Positions 23,946 through 32,300 of a stretch of 35,658 bases of DNA are shown here, in pieces (the stretch's first letter is position 1; each line of letters begins with the position of its first letter). The stretch comes from DASXSB01 sp036506275 (GTDB lineage Bacteria > Methylomirabilota > Methylomirabilia > Rokubacteriales > CSP1-6): contig DASXSB010000023.1 in assembly GCA_036506275.1 (NCBI GenBank), positions 1 through 35,658 of the forward strand, in the 5' to 3' direction. Both the position numbers and the translations under genes were made by a program. The notes below the pieces were generated by a model that saw nothing but the letters and a program-made list of their open reading frames with translations, had not been told where the DNA came from and searched no databases.

Positions 23946-24917
23946 TCAAGGCCGGATCGACATCGTATAGGTTGGAGTGTAGACCGGTGACCAACCAAAC
24001 GTCTTCAGCCCGCGGACGATAGTGTCGTAGTTCATGGGTCGCGGGGTCCACCGCGCGGCTCGATACGTTTCGAGCTTCCGCATGCCTTGCGGCCTCGTGG
24101 GCGGACCCACCTCGTTGAATCCCATGAGCAGGGGCAGCTCATCCGCGTTGTCGGCTTGGGACAGCCGTCTCACGAATGGCGTCAGGGTCGCCTTGATCGC
24201 ATCGTCAGATCGTGGCGCCGCGGTCCCGCCGGATGAGCGGGGAAAAATGATGAAGCTCACCGGGAAATTGTTGTCGAACGTCCTCGCTCTCCCGGTGCCG
24301 CCCAAATTCGTTCCGACGTGGTGCGAGCATTCGCCGACGACATGACCGTCGGGCGCCACGTCGCCGAAATAGAACCCGCTCTGGAGGGCATCGTCATGCC
24401 GGATGGCAAGGCCACAATCGCCGAGCTTGAATCCGAGGGCTTCGACTCCTCCCGAGAGAGCGCCGAACGAGACCTGGGATGCATCGACGTAGCTGCTCTG
24501 GCGATACACGGGACCGGTCGGATGCGGGGTGGCGGAGACGTAGAAGTCCGGATTGGGGTCGCCGTTCTTCGCCTGTTGAATGACCGGATACTTTCCCTTG
24601 TGAAGGAGTTCCGGCTTCTTGTCGATTTTTGCGATGCCGCTGGTGACCAGGGGGTCGGTGTCACTCAACGCCGCGACTCCGAACCAGCCCTTCGCGCCGC
24701 TCCAGGCGTTGCCAAGATCGTCGAGGGGCGTGGGCTTGATCCCGGGTGGACCGTAGGCAGTAGGAGACCCGTCGAAGTCGATGATCGGGTGCCCGAAGAA
24801 CACGTAGGCCACGGCGACGTTGGGTGCCGTGTCCCAGCTCACGCGAGTCAGGGAGATCTTCGGATAGTCGGCGGTGTGCCAGGTCCCGGGATGATCTTTG
24901 AAAAGAAGGTTTGCCAT
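23946..24917 (-). CDS. GH75 (chitosanase)-like fold protein, cytoplasmic
   Basis: 323 aa, with GAGGAG upstream of the ATG. The middle region (about residues 135-220) contains YVDASQVSFGALSGG, KLGDCGLAIRHDD, FYFGDVAPDGHVVGECSHHVGTNLGG. This resembles the GH75 chitosanase and related papain-inhibitor-like beta-barrel fold, where GD-A-V ... GD-GP ... GE-S are the conserved beats. There is no signal peptide, which is odd for a polysaccharide hydrolase. The proposed catalytic D/E pair would lie in this segment. Base composition is a little less GC-rich than the neighbours, which may mean acquisition by transfer. It faces the molybdoenzyme operon across a 238-base divergent region and converges on the binding-protein gene. 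The assignment is tentative. Confidence 0.5.
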   Translation of the reverse strand: MANLLFKDHPGTWHTADYPKISLTRVSWDTAPNVAVAYVFFGHPIIDFDGSPTAYGPPGIKPTPLDDLGNAWSGAKGWFGVAALSDTDPLVTSGIAKIDKKPELLHKGKYPVIQQAKNGDPNPDFYVSATPHPTGPVYRQSSYVDASQVSFGALSGGVEALGFKLGDCGLAIRHDDALQSGFYFGDVAPDGHVVGECSHHVGTNLGGTGRARTFDNNFPVSFIIFPRSSGGTAAPRSDDAIKATLTPFVRRLSQADNADELPLLMGFNEVGPPTRPQGMRKLETYRAARWTPRPMNYDTIVRGLKTFGWSPVYTPTYTMSIRP

Positions 24918-25045
24918 GGCGCGTCTCCTCTCATCAACCCGGAGTGCAACGCGGAAGCCAAACTGAGCGGCGGCCGAAAGCCCTCGGTAAGATGGAGCAC
25001 GATCTCGTTCCGGTGGAGAGACCGAACGCCATCGGCTCGGTGGTG

Positions 25046-25063
25046 GTGGTGCTTTGTCACCAC
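25046..25063. other. Hairpin in the divergent region upstream of the molybdoenzyme operon
   Basis: GTGGTG, loop CTTTGT, CACCAC forms a perfect 6-bp stem about 95 bases before the [2Fe-2S] subunit start. Nothing else in 24918-25155 looks like a gene. It could be an operator or chance. Confidence 0.25.
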
Positions 25064-25155
25064 TCGCGCTATGCCGTGAACACTCTCGGAATCCGGCGTC
25101 GCGCGCGGCACATCGTACCGGCAGCGGACACCGCAGCGCCGGTGGAGGTCTACAG

Positions 25156-25614
25156 ATGGTGACCCTTCGCATCAACGGCGCGGCGCAAACGGTGGACGTC
25201 GATGGCGACGTTCCGCTCCTGTGGGTCCTGCGCGACGAGCTTCGCCTGACCGGCACCAAGTACGGCTGCGGCGTCGCCCAGTGCGGCGCCTGCACGGTGC
25301 ACATCGACGGTCGCGCCGCCCGTTCCTGCGTGACGCCCGCCGCCGGGCTCACAGGGCGAGACGTGGTGACGATCGAAGGTCTCTCCGGTGACGTGGCACG
25401 GGCGGTGCAGGACGCGTGGCGGCGTCTCGACGTCGCCCAGTGCGGTTACTGCCAGTCCGGGCAGATCATGTCGGCGATCGCGCTGCTGTCCGAGATCCGG
25501 CGTCCGTCGGACGCCGACATCGACGCCGCCATGGCCGGCAACGTGTGCCGGTGCGCGACCTATGTCCGCATCCGCGCCGCCATCCACGAAGCGGCGCAGG
25601 CGATCGGAGGCTGA
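25156..25614 (+). CDS. [2Fe-2S]-binding small subunit of a xanthine-oxidase-family dehydrogenase (IorA type)
   Basis: 152 aa from the ATG preceded by GGAGG. Plant-type ferredoxin cluster cysteines are C38, C43, C46 and C58; the C-terminal helical [2Fe-2S] domain has C96, C99, C131 and C133 (QCGYCQSGQ and CRC). This is the complete two-cluster electron-transfer subunit seen in isoquinoline 1-oxidoreductase alpha, aldehyde and nicotinate dehydrogenases. It passes electrons from the molybdenum site to the next carrier. The molybdopterin subunit starts 2 bases after its stop, and a diheme cytochrome c follows, so the acceptor is probably that cytochrome rather than NAD. Confidence 0.95.
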   Translation: MVTLRINGAAQTVDVDGDVPLLWVLRDELRLTGTKYGCGVAQCGACTVHIDGRAARSCVTPAAGLTGRDVVTIEGLSGDVARAVQDAWRRLDVAQCGYCQSGQIMSAIALLSEIRRPSDADIDAAMAGNVCRCATYVRIRAAIHEAAQAIGG

Positions 25615-25616
25615 GC

Positions 25617-27776
25617 ATGCTGACCCGTCGCCGCTTTCTCCAGTCGACGGCCCTCGCCACCGTGGGTCTCCTCGTGGAATTCCGTCTCGATCATGTTCCC
25701 GCCACCGCCGCCGATGAGGTGCTCCAGCCGAACGCGTTCGTCCGCATCGCGCCCGACAACACGGTCACGATCATCAGCAAGCACATCGAGATGGGCGAAG
25801 GAAGTTACACGGGGCTGGCCACAATCCTCGCCGAGGAGCTCGACGCGGACTGGTCGCAGATCCGCGTGGAGTCGGCGCCGGCCGACGCCGAGCGATACAA
25901 CAATCTCGCCTTCGGCCCCGTGCAGGGCACCGGCGGCAGCACCGCCATGGCGAATTCCTGGGAGCAACTACGCCGCGCCGGGGCCACCGCGCGGGCGATG
26001 CTGGTGGAAGCGGCCGCGCGGGAGTGGGGCGTGCCGGCCTCGGAGATCACGGTCGAGCGCGGCGTCGTCTCGCATGCGCCGTCGGGACGGCGCGCGACGT
26101 TCGGCGAGTTCGCGTCGAAGGCGGCCGCGCTCACGCCGCCCGCCCAGGTCACGCTGAAGGACCCCAAGGACTTCAAGCTCGTGGGGACGCGCGTGCCGCG
26201 GCTCGACGGACGTGCGAAGACGGACGGGACGGCCCAGTTCACGATGGACTTCTCGCTTCCGGGGATGCTCACCGCCGTCATCGCGCGGCCGCCGCGCTTC
26301 GGCGCCACCGTGAAGTCGTTCGATCCCACCGCCGCCCGCCGCGTGAAAGGCGTGACGCACGTCGTCCAGGTGCCGTCAGGCGTGGCCGTGGTGGCGACCG
26401 GGTTCTGGGCCGCGCGCAAGGGGCGGGACGCGCTCCGGATCACGTGGGACGAGGCGCGCGCGGAGCGGCGCGGCACCGACGAGGTGTACGCCGCCTACCG
26501 CACGCTGGCGGCCCGGCCGGGGACGCCGACCCGCCGGGAGGGCGACGCCGCGACGGCCCTCGATCGCGCCACGAAGGTGCTCGAGGCCGTCTACGAGTTT
26601 CCGTATCTCGCCCACGCGCCGATGGAGCCGCTCGACGCGGTCGTGCGCCTGGGCGCGGACGAGTGCGAGCTGTGGGCGGGATCGCAGATTCCGACCATCG
26701 ACCAGCACGTGGTCGCTCAAGTGGTCGGACTGCCCCCGAACAAGGTGCGGGTACACACGCTGTTCGCGGGCGGAAGCTTCGGACGGCGCGGGGCGCCGGA
26801 TGGCGATGTCGCCGGCGAAGCGGCGGCGATCGCCAAGGCGGTCGGCCGGGACAAGGCCGTGAAGCTCGTGTGGACGCGCGAGGACGACATCCAGGGCGGC
26901 AAGTACCGGCCGCTCTACGTCCACCGCTTGCGCGGCGGCGTGGACGCCCAGGGCGAGATCGTCGCCTGGGAACATCGGATCGTCGGCCAATCGATCGGGG
27001 CCGGCACGCCATTCGAGGCGATGGTCGTGAAGGACGGCGTCGACCAGACGTCCGTGGAGGGCGCCTCCAACCTTCCCTACGCCATCCCGAACATCACGGT
27101 GGAGCTCCACACGACGAAGGTCGGGGTGCCGGTGCTGTTCTGGCGCTCCGTGGGCAGCACGCACACCGCGTACTCGACCGAGACCTTCCTCGACGAGCTC
27201 GCCCACGCGGCGGGACGCGATCCGCTCGACGTGCGGCGGGCCCTGCTGGCAAAGCACCCGCGACATCTCGCCGTGCTGAATCTCGCGGCGGACAAGGCGG
27301 GCTGGGGCGCGTCGCTCCCGGCGGGTCGCGCCCGCGGCATCGCCGTGCACGAGTCCTTCCGGAGCGTGGTGGCCCAGGTGGCCGAAGTGTCGCTGCGGCC
27401 GGATGGGGTGCCGAAGGTCGAGCGCGTCGTGTGCGCGGTGGACTGCGGCACCGCGATCAACCCGGACGTCGTGCGCTCGCAGATGGAGGGCGGCATCGGC
27501 TACGGCCTCGCCGCCGCCCTCTGGAGCGAGATCACGCTCGTGCAGGGCCGCGTGCAGCAACGGAACTTCGACGGCTACCGGCCGCTGCGCATCGGGGAAA
27601 TGCCGGCGGTGGAAGTGCACATCGTGCCCTCCGGCGCCGCGCCGACCGGCGTCGGCGAGCCGGGCGTGCCGCCGATCGCGCCCGCGGTGGCGAATGCGCT
27701 CTTCCACCTGAGCGGGCAGCGCGTGCGTCGGTTGCCGTTTGCGCGTCTCGCCCCCGCCGGCACGCGAACGTCATGA
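25617..27776 (+). CDS. Molybdopterin-binding large subunit (IorB type) with Tat signal
   Basis: 719 aa. The N-terminus MLTRRRFLQSTALA is a twin-arginine signal, so the folded, cofactor-loaded enzyme is exported to the periplasm together with the signal-less small subunit. Internal landmarks of the IorB group of the xanthine oxidase family are NTVTIISKHIEMGEGSYTGLA (about 44-64), FPYLAHAPMEPLDA (about 329-342), FAGGSFGRRG (about 383-392), and GVGEPGVPPIAPAVANALF near the end, holding the conserved catalytic glutamate of the family. It hydroxylates N-heterocycles or oxidises aldehydes using water. The ATG at 25617 lies 2 bases after the preceding stop. Its stop overlaps the cytochrome start (ATGA). 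Confidence 0.94.
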   Translation: MLTRRRFLQSTALATVGLLVEFRLDHVPATAADEVLQPNAFVRIAPDNTVTIISKHIEMGEGSYTGLATILAEELDADWSQIRVESAPADAERYNNLAFGPVQGTGGSTAMANSWEQLRRAGATARAMLVEAAAREWGVPASEITVERGVVSHAPSGRRATFGEFASKAAALTPPAQVTLKDPKDFKLVGTRVPRLDGRAKTDGTAQFTMDFSLPGMLTAVIARPPRFGATVKSFDPTAARRVKGVTHVVQVPSGVAVVATGFWAARKGRDALRITWDEARAERRGTDEVYAAYRTLAARPGTPTRREGDAATALDRATKVLEAVYEFPYLAHAPMEPLDAVVRLGADECELWAGSQIPTIDQHVVAQVVGLPPNKVRVHTLFAGGSFGRRGAPDGDVAGEAAAIAKAVGRDKAVKLVWTREDDIQGGKYRPLYVHRLRGGVDAQGEIVAWEHRIVGQSIGAGTPFEAMVVKDGVDQTSVEGASNLPYAIPNITVELHTTKVGVPVLFWRSVGSTHTAYSTETFLDELAHAAGRDPLDVRRALLAKHPRHLAVLNLAADKAGWGASLPAGRARGIAVHESFRSVVAQVAEVSLRPDGVPKVERVVCAVDCGTAINPDVVRSQMEGGIGYGLAAALWSEITLVQGRVQQRNFDGYRPLRIGEMPAVEVHIVPSGAAPTGVGEPGVPPIAPAVANALFHLSGQRVRRLPFARLAPAGTRTS

Positions 27777-28387
27777 GGTGGCGCTCGTCCCTCATCGTCA
27801 CGGTGGCCGCGGCGGCGGCCGTGGCGGCGATGGTCGATGTCCCGGGCGTCGGCGCCCAGGCGGAGCGCGCCCTGCGGGCCCCGGGCACGTTCGCCAACAT
27901 CCGCGACCCCGCCGCGCGCTCCGCCGCGCTCTTCGTGGAGGCGGGCAAGGTCCTGCAGCATCCGCGGTGCCTCAACTGTCACCCCGACGGCGACCGTCCC
28001 ACGCAGGGGGATGGCTATCCGCATCAGCCCGCCGTGCAGCGCGGTGCTGACGGTCTCGGCGTCACCGCCATGCGGTGCGCGACGTGCCACCAGGCGCAGA
28101 ACTTCGATCCCGGCCGCGTGCCCGGCAATCCCAAGTGGCGGCTGGCGCCGGCGACGATGGCGTGGCAGCAGCTATCGCTGGCCGAGATCTGCGCGCAGGT
28201 GAAAGACCCCGCGCGCAACGGCGGGCATAATCTGAACGAGATCGTCGATCACATGACGAAGGATGAGCTGGTCGGCTGGGCGTGGAAGCCCGGTGCCGGC
28301 CGCGCGCCGGCGCCCGGCACGCAGGCGACGTTCGGTGCCCTCGTGAAGGCATGGGCGGACTCGGGCGCGGTGTGCCCGACTCGATAA
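27773..28387 (+). CDS. Periplasmic diheme c-type cytochrome, molybdoenzyme partner
   Basis: 204 aa with an N-terminal signal sequence (about residues 1-29, Ala/Val-rich, ending GVGAQA). Two heme c sites are visible: CLNCH (66-70) and CATCH (102-106). The methionine-rich C-terminal part (TMAWQQL, DHMTKDEL) may supply axial ligands. The gene overlaps the molybdopterin subunit (ATGA), so it is made stoichiometrically with it. It most likely carries electrons from the dehydrogenase to the respiratory chain. It is not a standard monoheme cytochrome c; the spacing and the dispersed domain resemble small diheme proteins found beside IorAB-type operons. Confidence 0.88.
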   Translation: MRWRSSLIVTVAAAAAVAAMVDVPGVGAQAERALRAPGTFANIRDPAARSAALFVEAGKVLQHPRCLNCHPDGDRPTQGDGYPHQPAVQRGADGLGVTAMRCATCHQAQNFDPGRVPGNPKWRLAPATMAWQQLSLAEICAQVKDPARNGGHNLNEIVDHMTKDELVGWAWKPGAGRAPAPGTQATFGALVKAWADSGAVCPTR

Positions 28388-28399
28388 GGAGGTCGTGTC

Positions 28400-28867
28400 A
28401 TGGCAGGCAAGGTCAAGGCTATTCCGGACGGATATCACGCGATCACTCCGTACCTGAGCATCCGGGGCGCCGCGAACGCGATCGAGTTCTACAAGAAAGC
28501 GTTCGGGGCCACGGAACGGATGCGCATGGCGCAGCCCGATGGACGGATCGGACACGCGGAGCTACAGATCGGCGACTCCTGCGTGATGCTCGCCGATGAA
28601 CATCCCGAGATGGATTTTCGCGGGCCGCACTCGATCGGGGGGAGTCCCCTCCATCTCCATCTGTACGTCGAGGACGTGGACGCGGTGGTGGCGCAGGCGG
28701 TCGGCGCCGGCGCCAAGGTCGTGCGGGCCGTGCAGGATCAGTTCTACGGCGACCGCTCCGGGACCCTCACCGATCCGTACGGCCACGTGTGGCACGTGGC
28801 GACGCACAAGGAAGATCTCTCCGAGGAGGAGATGCGCAAGCGCGCCGCCGCCCACCACAAGGGCTAG
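28400..28867 (+). CDS. VOC-superfamily protein (glyoxalase/PhnB-like)
   Basis: 155 aa, with AAGGAGG upstream of the ATG. The two beta-alpha-beta-beta-beta repeats of the vicinal-oxygen-chelate fold are evident: ITPYLSIRGAANAIEFYKKAFGA opens the first and LHLHLYVEDVDAVVAQAVGAG the second. The ending DPYGHVWHVATHKED is typical of PhnB/YP_-type VOC proteins. Metal-site residues are incomplete relative to glyoxalase I, so a binding or unknown enzymatic role is more likely than lactoylglutathione lyase. It follows the cytochrome gene by 12 bases and could be part of the same transcript. It converges on dodecin. Confidence 0.88.
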   Translation: MAGKVKAIPDGYHAITPYLSIRGAANAIEFYKKAFGATERMRMAQPDGRIGHAELQIGDSCVMLADEHPEMDFRGPHSIGGSPLHLHLYVEDVDAVVAQAVGAGAKVVRAVQDQFYGDRSGTLTDPYGHVWHVATHKEDLSEEEMRKRAAAHHKG

Positions 28868-28883
28868 CGCCGCTCGGCGGCGC
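28867..28883. terminator. Hairpin between VOC and dodecin genes
   Basis: GCGCCG, loop CTCGG, CGGCGC makes a perfect 6-bp GC stem directly after the VOC stop codon, in the 45-base gap between convergent genes. There is no clear T-run. Confidence 0.35.
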
Positions 28884-28912
28884 GCTCGTCGCGCACGTCC
28901 GCGAGGCCGACG

Positions 28913-29116
28913 TCAATCCTCGAGGATGAACGTCACCTCGATCTTCGATCGGTACTCGGTGACCTTGCCGCGCTCGACGTGCGCGGTCTGCTCGAGGACG
29001 CGGATGCCGGTGAGGTTGCGGAGCGTCTTGTTCGCGCGCGTCAAGGCTTCGCTCACCGCGTCCTGCCATCCTTTGGCAGAAGAGCCGATGATCGTGGTCA
29101 CCCGGGCGACGGCCAT
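28913..29116 (-). CDS. Dodecin (flavin-binding/storage protein)
   Basis: 67 aa with GAGAGGAGG upstream of the ATG. The sequence follows the dodecin pattern: VARVTTIIGSSAKGWQDAV, then AVSEALTRANKTLRNLTGIRVLE, then GKVTEYRSKIEVTF. Dodecins assemble as hollow dodecamers that bind flavin (or CoA) pairs and are thought to buffer free flavin. The aromatic residue that stacks between flavins in archaeal/bacterial dodecins (a Trp near position 36) appears here as Leu/Thr, so flavin binding may be altered; the alignment is by eye. It stands alone on its strand. The start at 29116 gives the normal length; longer frames run into the promoter region. Confidence 0.88.
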   Translation of the reverse strand: MAVARVTTIIGSSAKGWQDAVSEALTRANKTLRNLTGIRVLEQTAHVERGKVTEYRSKIEVTFILED

Positions 29117-29197
29117 GGCGGGCCTCCTCTCGTTACGGCACGTGCGATCTACCGAGGGCCGGTGAACGTCTCCGAAGTGCGGGCGAGGGTAGCACGA

Positions 29198-29226
29198 TTG
29201 ACCGGACGTCGCGAGAGTGCTATCCA
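29198..29226 (+). promoter_or_regulatory. Putative sigma70-type promoter for the 29278-33419 operon
   Basis: TTGACC (29198-29203) resembles the -35 consensus at five of six positions, followed after 17 bases by TATCCA (29221-29226) as a weak -10. A transcript would start about 45 bases before the ATG of the binding protein. Found by eye only. Confidence 0.45.
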
Positions 29227-29277
29227 ATGCGCACTTCATCGCGGCGTGCTCGCAGGCCCTTCACACGGGAGGCGCAC

Positions 29278-30579
29278 ATGGTCACTCGACGGCGATTTCT
29301 CGGCACGGTCGGTGTGGGGACGGCAGCGGCCGGGCTCGGCTGGCCCCGGCGCGCCCGCGGCCAGCAGATGGAGCTCAAGATCGGCTACATGCCCCATCCC
29401 ATCCACGAGAACTCCATCAAGTGGATGAAGCAGTGGGCGAGCCAGAACAAGGTCACGCTCACGCTGGTGCCGACTTCGTACGAGGTCTACGTCGAGAAGA
29501 TGACGGCCAACCTCACCTCGCGCGGCGGCCAGTACGACGTGATCTGGCACAACGACGACTGGGGCCAGCTCTGGGGCCGCTACCTGGAGCCGGTGGACGA
29601 CGTGGCCGCCATCAAGAAGATGAACCGCTTCCTCTACGAGCCGCCCTTCGTGTGGGAGGGCAAGGACACGGGCGTGGCGTTCGTGGAGACGATCGGCACC
29701 TTCTTCTATCGCACCGATCTCATCAAGGAGGGCGAGTTCCCGCACACGTGGCCGGAGCTCGTGCAGACGGGGCAGCGGCTGCAGAAGGAAGGCAAGGTGA
29801 AGTGGGGGTTCACGGGCGGGATGAAGTACCCGCACGGCTGGTTCACTTTCTTCTGGTCGATCTGGGCGAACGGCGGCGATCTCATGCTGCCGCTCCACGA
29901 GCGCCGCAACGAGGAGCTGGCGAAGGCGGGATGGAAGGTCGGCATCGCGGAGCCGGCGGCGGTGGAGGCGGTGGAGTTCTGGTGGGACAACATCAAGACG
30001 CACAAGATCGCGCCGCCCGGCCAGCCCGGCTACTCGCGTGACGACGCCAACGCCATCTTCATGGCCGGCGACGCCGCCATCACGATGGCCGACACCACGC
30101 TCTACGGCAAGTTCAACGATCCCAAGCAGTCGAAGGTGGCGGGCAAGCTGTCGGTGGCGTCGTTCCCGATGGGGCCGCGCGCGACGTTCAAGTCCATCGC
30201 ATGGCGGGACGCGTGGGCGTGGGCGATCCCCAATCACGTGGACGCCGGCAAGAAGAAAGCGGCCAAGGAGATGCTCAACTGGCTCAATCTGAACGAGGAG
30301 GCGCAGGTCGATCTCTGGAAGGCGACGGGTGGCTTCCCGCCCAACGAGGAGGTCCAGAAGAAGCTCATCCAGAGTGATCCGACGTTCCGGAAATTCCGAG
30401 CGGCGACCGTCGAATCCGAGAAGATCATCCACGGCGCGTTCTACTTCGCGCGGTGGCCGGAGTTCTTCGCGACCGGCATCGACCACATGGTCCGCGCTGT
30501 CACCGGCTCCCGCGATCAGATCAAAGCCACGCTGGCCGAGGGCGCTAAAAAGATGAGCGAGATCGCCGCTCGCGCGTAA
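29278..30579 (+). CDS. ABC transporter solute-binding protein, family 1 (carbohydrate type)
   Basis: 433 aa; start at the ATG with GGGAGG upstream. The N-terminus MVTRRRFLGTVGVGTAAAG is a twin-arginine-like signal ending near ARGQQ, giving a periplasmic or surface-anchored protein. The body (ELKIGYMPHPIHENSIKWM, YEVYVEKMTANLTSRGGQYDVIWHND, FMAGDAAITMADTTLYGKF) matches the MalE/UgpB-like family 1 binding proteins. The gene ends in TAATG overlap with the first permease. Ligands of the family are sugars, polyols, glycerol phosphates and some amino compounds. The downstream enolase-superfamily enzyme hints at an acid sugar or N-acyl amino acid, but this is inference. Confidence 0.93.
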   Translation: MVTRRRFLGTVGVGTAAAGLGWPRRARGQQMELKIGYMPHPIHENSIKWMKQWASQNKVTLTLVPTSYEVYVEKMTANLTSRGGQYDVIWHNDDWGQLWGRYLEPVDDVAAIKKMNRFLYEPPFVWEGKDTGVAFVETIGTFFYRTDLIKEGEFPHTWPELVQTGQRLQKEGKVKWGFTGGMKYPHGWFTFFWSIWANGGDLMLPLHERRNEELAKAGWKVGIAEPAAVEAVEFWWDNIKTHKIAPPGQPGYSRDDANAIFMAGDAAITMADTTLYGKFNDPKQSKVAGKLSVASFPMGPRATFKSIAWRDAWAWAIPNHVDAGKKKAAKEMLNWLNLNEEAQVDLWKATGGFPPNEEVQKKLIQSDPTFRKFRAATVESEKIIHGAFYFARWPEFFATGIDHMVRAVTGSRDQIKATLAEGAKKMSEIAARA

Positions 30580-31472
30580 TGACGGGGCTCCTCCGGGTTG
30601 GAGAGCGCGAGAGATTCATGCTCGCGCTCATCCTTCCCGCGTTCCTCGTCCTCGGGCTCTTCCAGATCGTTCCCGTGCTGCTCGGCGCCAACGCCTCCTT
30701 TCGGAGCTGGAGCCTGTTCAATCCCCAGAAGACGTTCGTCGGGTTCGAGAACTACCGCCGCATCCTCACCGACCCGCTGTTCTACGGCACCGTCCTCCCC
30801 AACACCTTCCTGTTCATGGCGGCCTCCGTGACGGGCGGCCTCGGCGCCGGCCTCGGCCTCGCCGTGATGCTGAATCGACGATTCCGCGGCGCCCGTCTCG
30901 TGCGGACGGCCATCCTGCTCCCGCTCATGGTGCCGCCCGTGGTGGCCGCCATCATGATCACGTGGATGTTCAACGATCAGTTCGGCATCGTGAACGTCGT
31001 CGTTCAGGCCGTCGGCCTGGAGCCAGTGCCGTGGCTCATCTATCGGTGGACGAGCCTCGCCATCGTGGTCGCCACCGACGTGTGGCTGTGGACGCCCTGG
31101 TTCACGATCCTGATCCTGGCCGCGCTCCAGACGCTGCCGCCGGAACCGCACGAAGCCGCCAAGATCGATGGGGCGGGCCCGTGGCGACTGTTTCGCCACA
31201 TCACGCTGCCGCTCCTGCAACCGGTGCTGATGGTGTGCGTGGTCGTGCGCGCCATCGACGCCTTCCGCGTGTTCGACATCGTGTGGACGATCACCAAGGG
31301 CGGTCCCGCCCGCTCCACCGAGACGTTCTCGATCTACGCCTACAAGCAGGCCTTCGTGTACCTGAACTTCGACCTCGGCGCCGCCGCCTCCCTCATCGGC
31401 GCCGCCATCATCATGATCGTGGGCGGCGTGCTCTACCGGGGGCTGTCGGCGGTGGTGGAGGTGTCCCGGTGA
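30579..31472 (+). CDS. ABC transporter permease, MalF/UgpA type
   Basis: 297 aa with six hydrophobic helices. The N-terminal VGERERFMLALILPAFLVLGLFQ is followed by QKTFVGFENYRRILTDPLFYGTVLPNTF, the periplasmic/first-domain segment of MalF/UgpA permeases. The EAA coupling loop is around EPHEAAKIDGAGPWRLFRHITLPLL (about residues 189-213). Start overlaps the binding-protein stop (TAATG) and its own stop overlaps the next start (TGATG). It forms the heterodimeric channel with the following gene. Confidence 0.94.
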   Translation: MTGLLRVGERERFMLALILPAFLVLGLFQIVPVLLGANASFRSWSLFNPQKTFVGFENYRRILTDPLFYGTVLPNTFLFMAASVTGGLGAGLGLAVMLNRRFRGARLVRTAILLPLMVPPVVAAIMITWMFNDQFGIVNVVVQAVGLEPVPWLIYRWTSLAIVVATDVWLWTPWFTILILAALQTLPPEPHEAAKIDGAGPWRLFRHITLPLLQPVLMVCVVVRAIDAFRVFDIVWTITKGGPARSTETFSIYAYKQAFVYLNFDLGAAASLIGAAIIMIVGGVLYRGLSAVVEVSR

Positions 31473-32272
31473 TGGCGCCGGGATGGCGGCGCGCGTTCTT
31501 CGGTCTCGCCACGACGGCGGTGACGCTCCTCGTGATGTTCCCGGTGGCGTGGATGGTTCTCACCGCCCTGCGGCCGGCCTCGGGCGTCTTCTACGTCCAT
31601 CGCGGCACCGAGTTCACCCTCGCGAACTTCGGAGAGGCGCTCGCCAAGCCGGAGATGACGGAGTCGTTCATCAACAGCGCGATCATCGCCACCTTCGCCA
31701 CCGTGTTCTCGCTGGCGGTGACGATAACGTCGGGCTACATGCTGTCCCGTTTCCACGGCGCCGTCGCCAGCCTCTGGTTCGGGCTGATCTATCTCTTTCG
31801 CTGCATCCCCTACATCTCGTGGGTCATTCCCCTCTATCTCCTCACGCAGTGGCTGGGGATCCTCGACACCTACTGGGGTCTCCTTCTCCCCCACGTCGCC
31901 GTCCACGTCTGTTTCTTTTCCTGGATCATGAAGGGGTTCTTCGACAGCATCTCGCCCGATCTGGAAGCGGCCGCCTACATCGACGGCTGCTCGCGCTGGG
32001 GTGCCTTCTTCCGGGTGGCCCTGCCGCTGGCCACGCCCGGCATCGTCGCCCTCTTCATCCTGTGCTGGCTCTACACGTGGAACGAGTTCCTGTTCGCGCT
32101 CATCCTCACCGGCTCCCGCACTCCCATGCTCACCGTGCGCATGGCACAATTCGTCCACGAGACCGGGATCGAGTGGCACCTGATGAGCGCCACCGGCGTG
32201 ATGGCAATCGGCCCCGCCCTCGTGGTGACGCTGTTCGCCCAGGAGTACGTGGTCAAGGGCCTCCGGATCTGA
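31472..32272 (+). CDS. ABC transporter permease, MalG/UgpE type
   Basis: 266 aa. Typical MalG features: first helix at about 10-30, TEFTLANFGEALAKPEMTESFINSAIIA, and the EAA loop SPDLEAAAYIDGCSRWGAFFRVALPLATPGI (about residues 164-194). The conserved TWNEFLFALIL comes shortly after. The start is the ATG inside TGATG shared with the upstream stop; longer frames overlap the first permease. No ATPase gene follows within the window, so the transporter must borrow an MsmK/UgpC-type ATPase encoded elsewhere, or the ATPase gene has been lost. Confidence 0.94.
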   Translation: MAPGWRRAFFGLATTAVTLLVMFPVAWMVLTALRPASGVFYVHRGTEFTLANFGEALAKPEMTESFINSAIIATFATVFSLAVTITSGYMLSRFHGAVASLWFGLIYLFRCIPYISWVIPLYLLTQWLGILDTYWGLLLPHVAVHVCFFSWIMKGFFDSISPDLEAAAYIDGCSRWGAFFRVALPLATPGIVALFILCWLYTWNEFLFALILTGSRTPMLTVRMAQFVHETGIEWHLMSATGVMAIGPALVVTLFAQEYVVKGLRI

Positions 32273-32300
32273 GCGGGCGCGCGGGCGCGAAAGGATCGCG

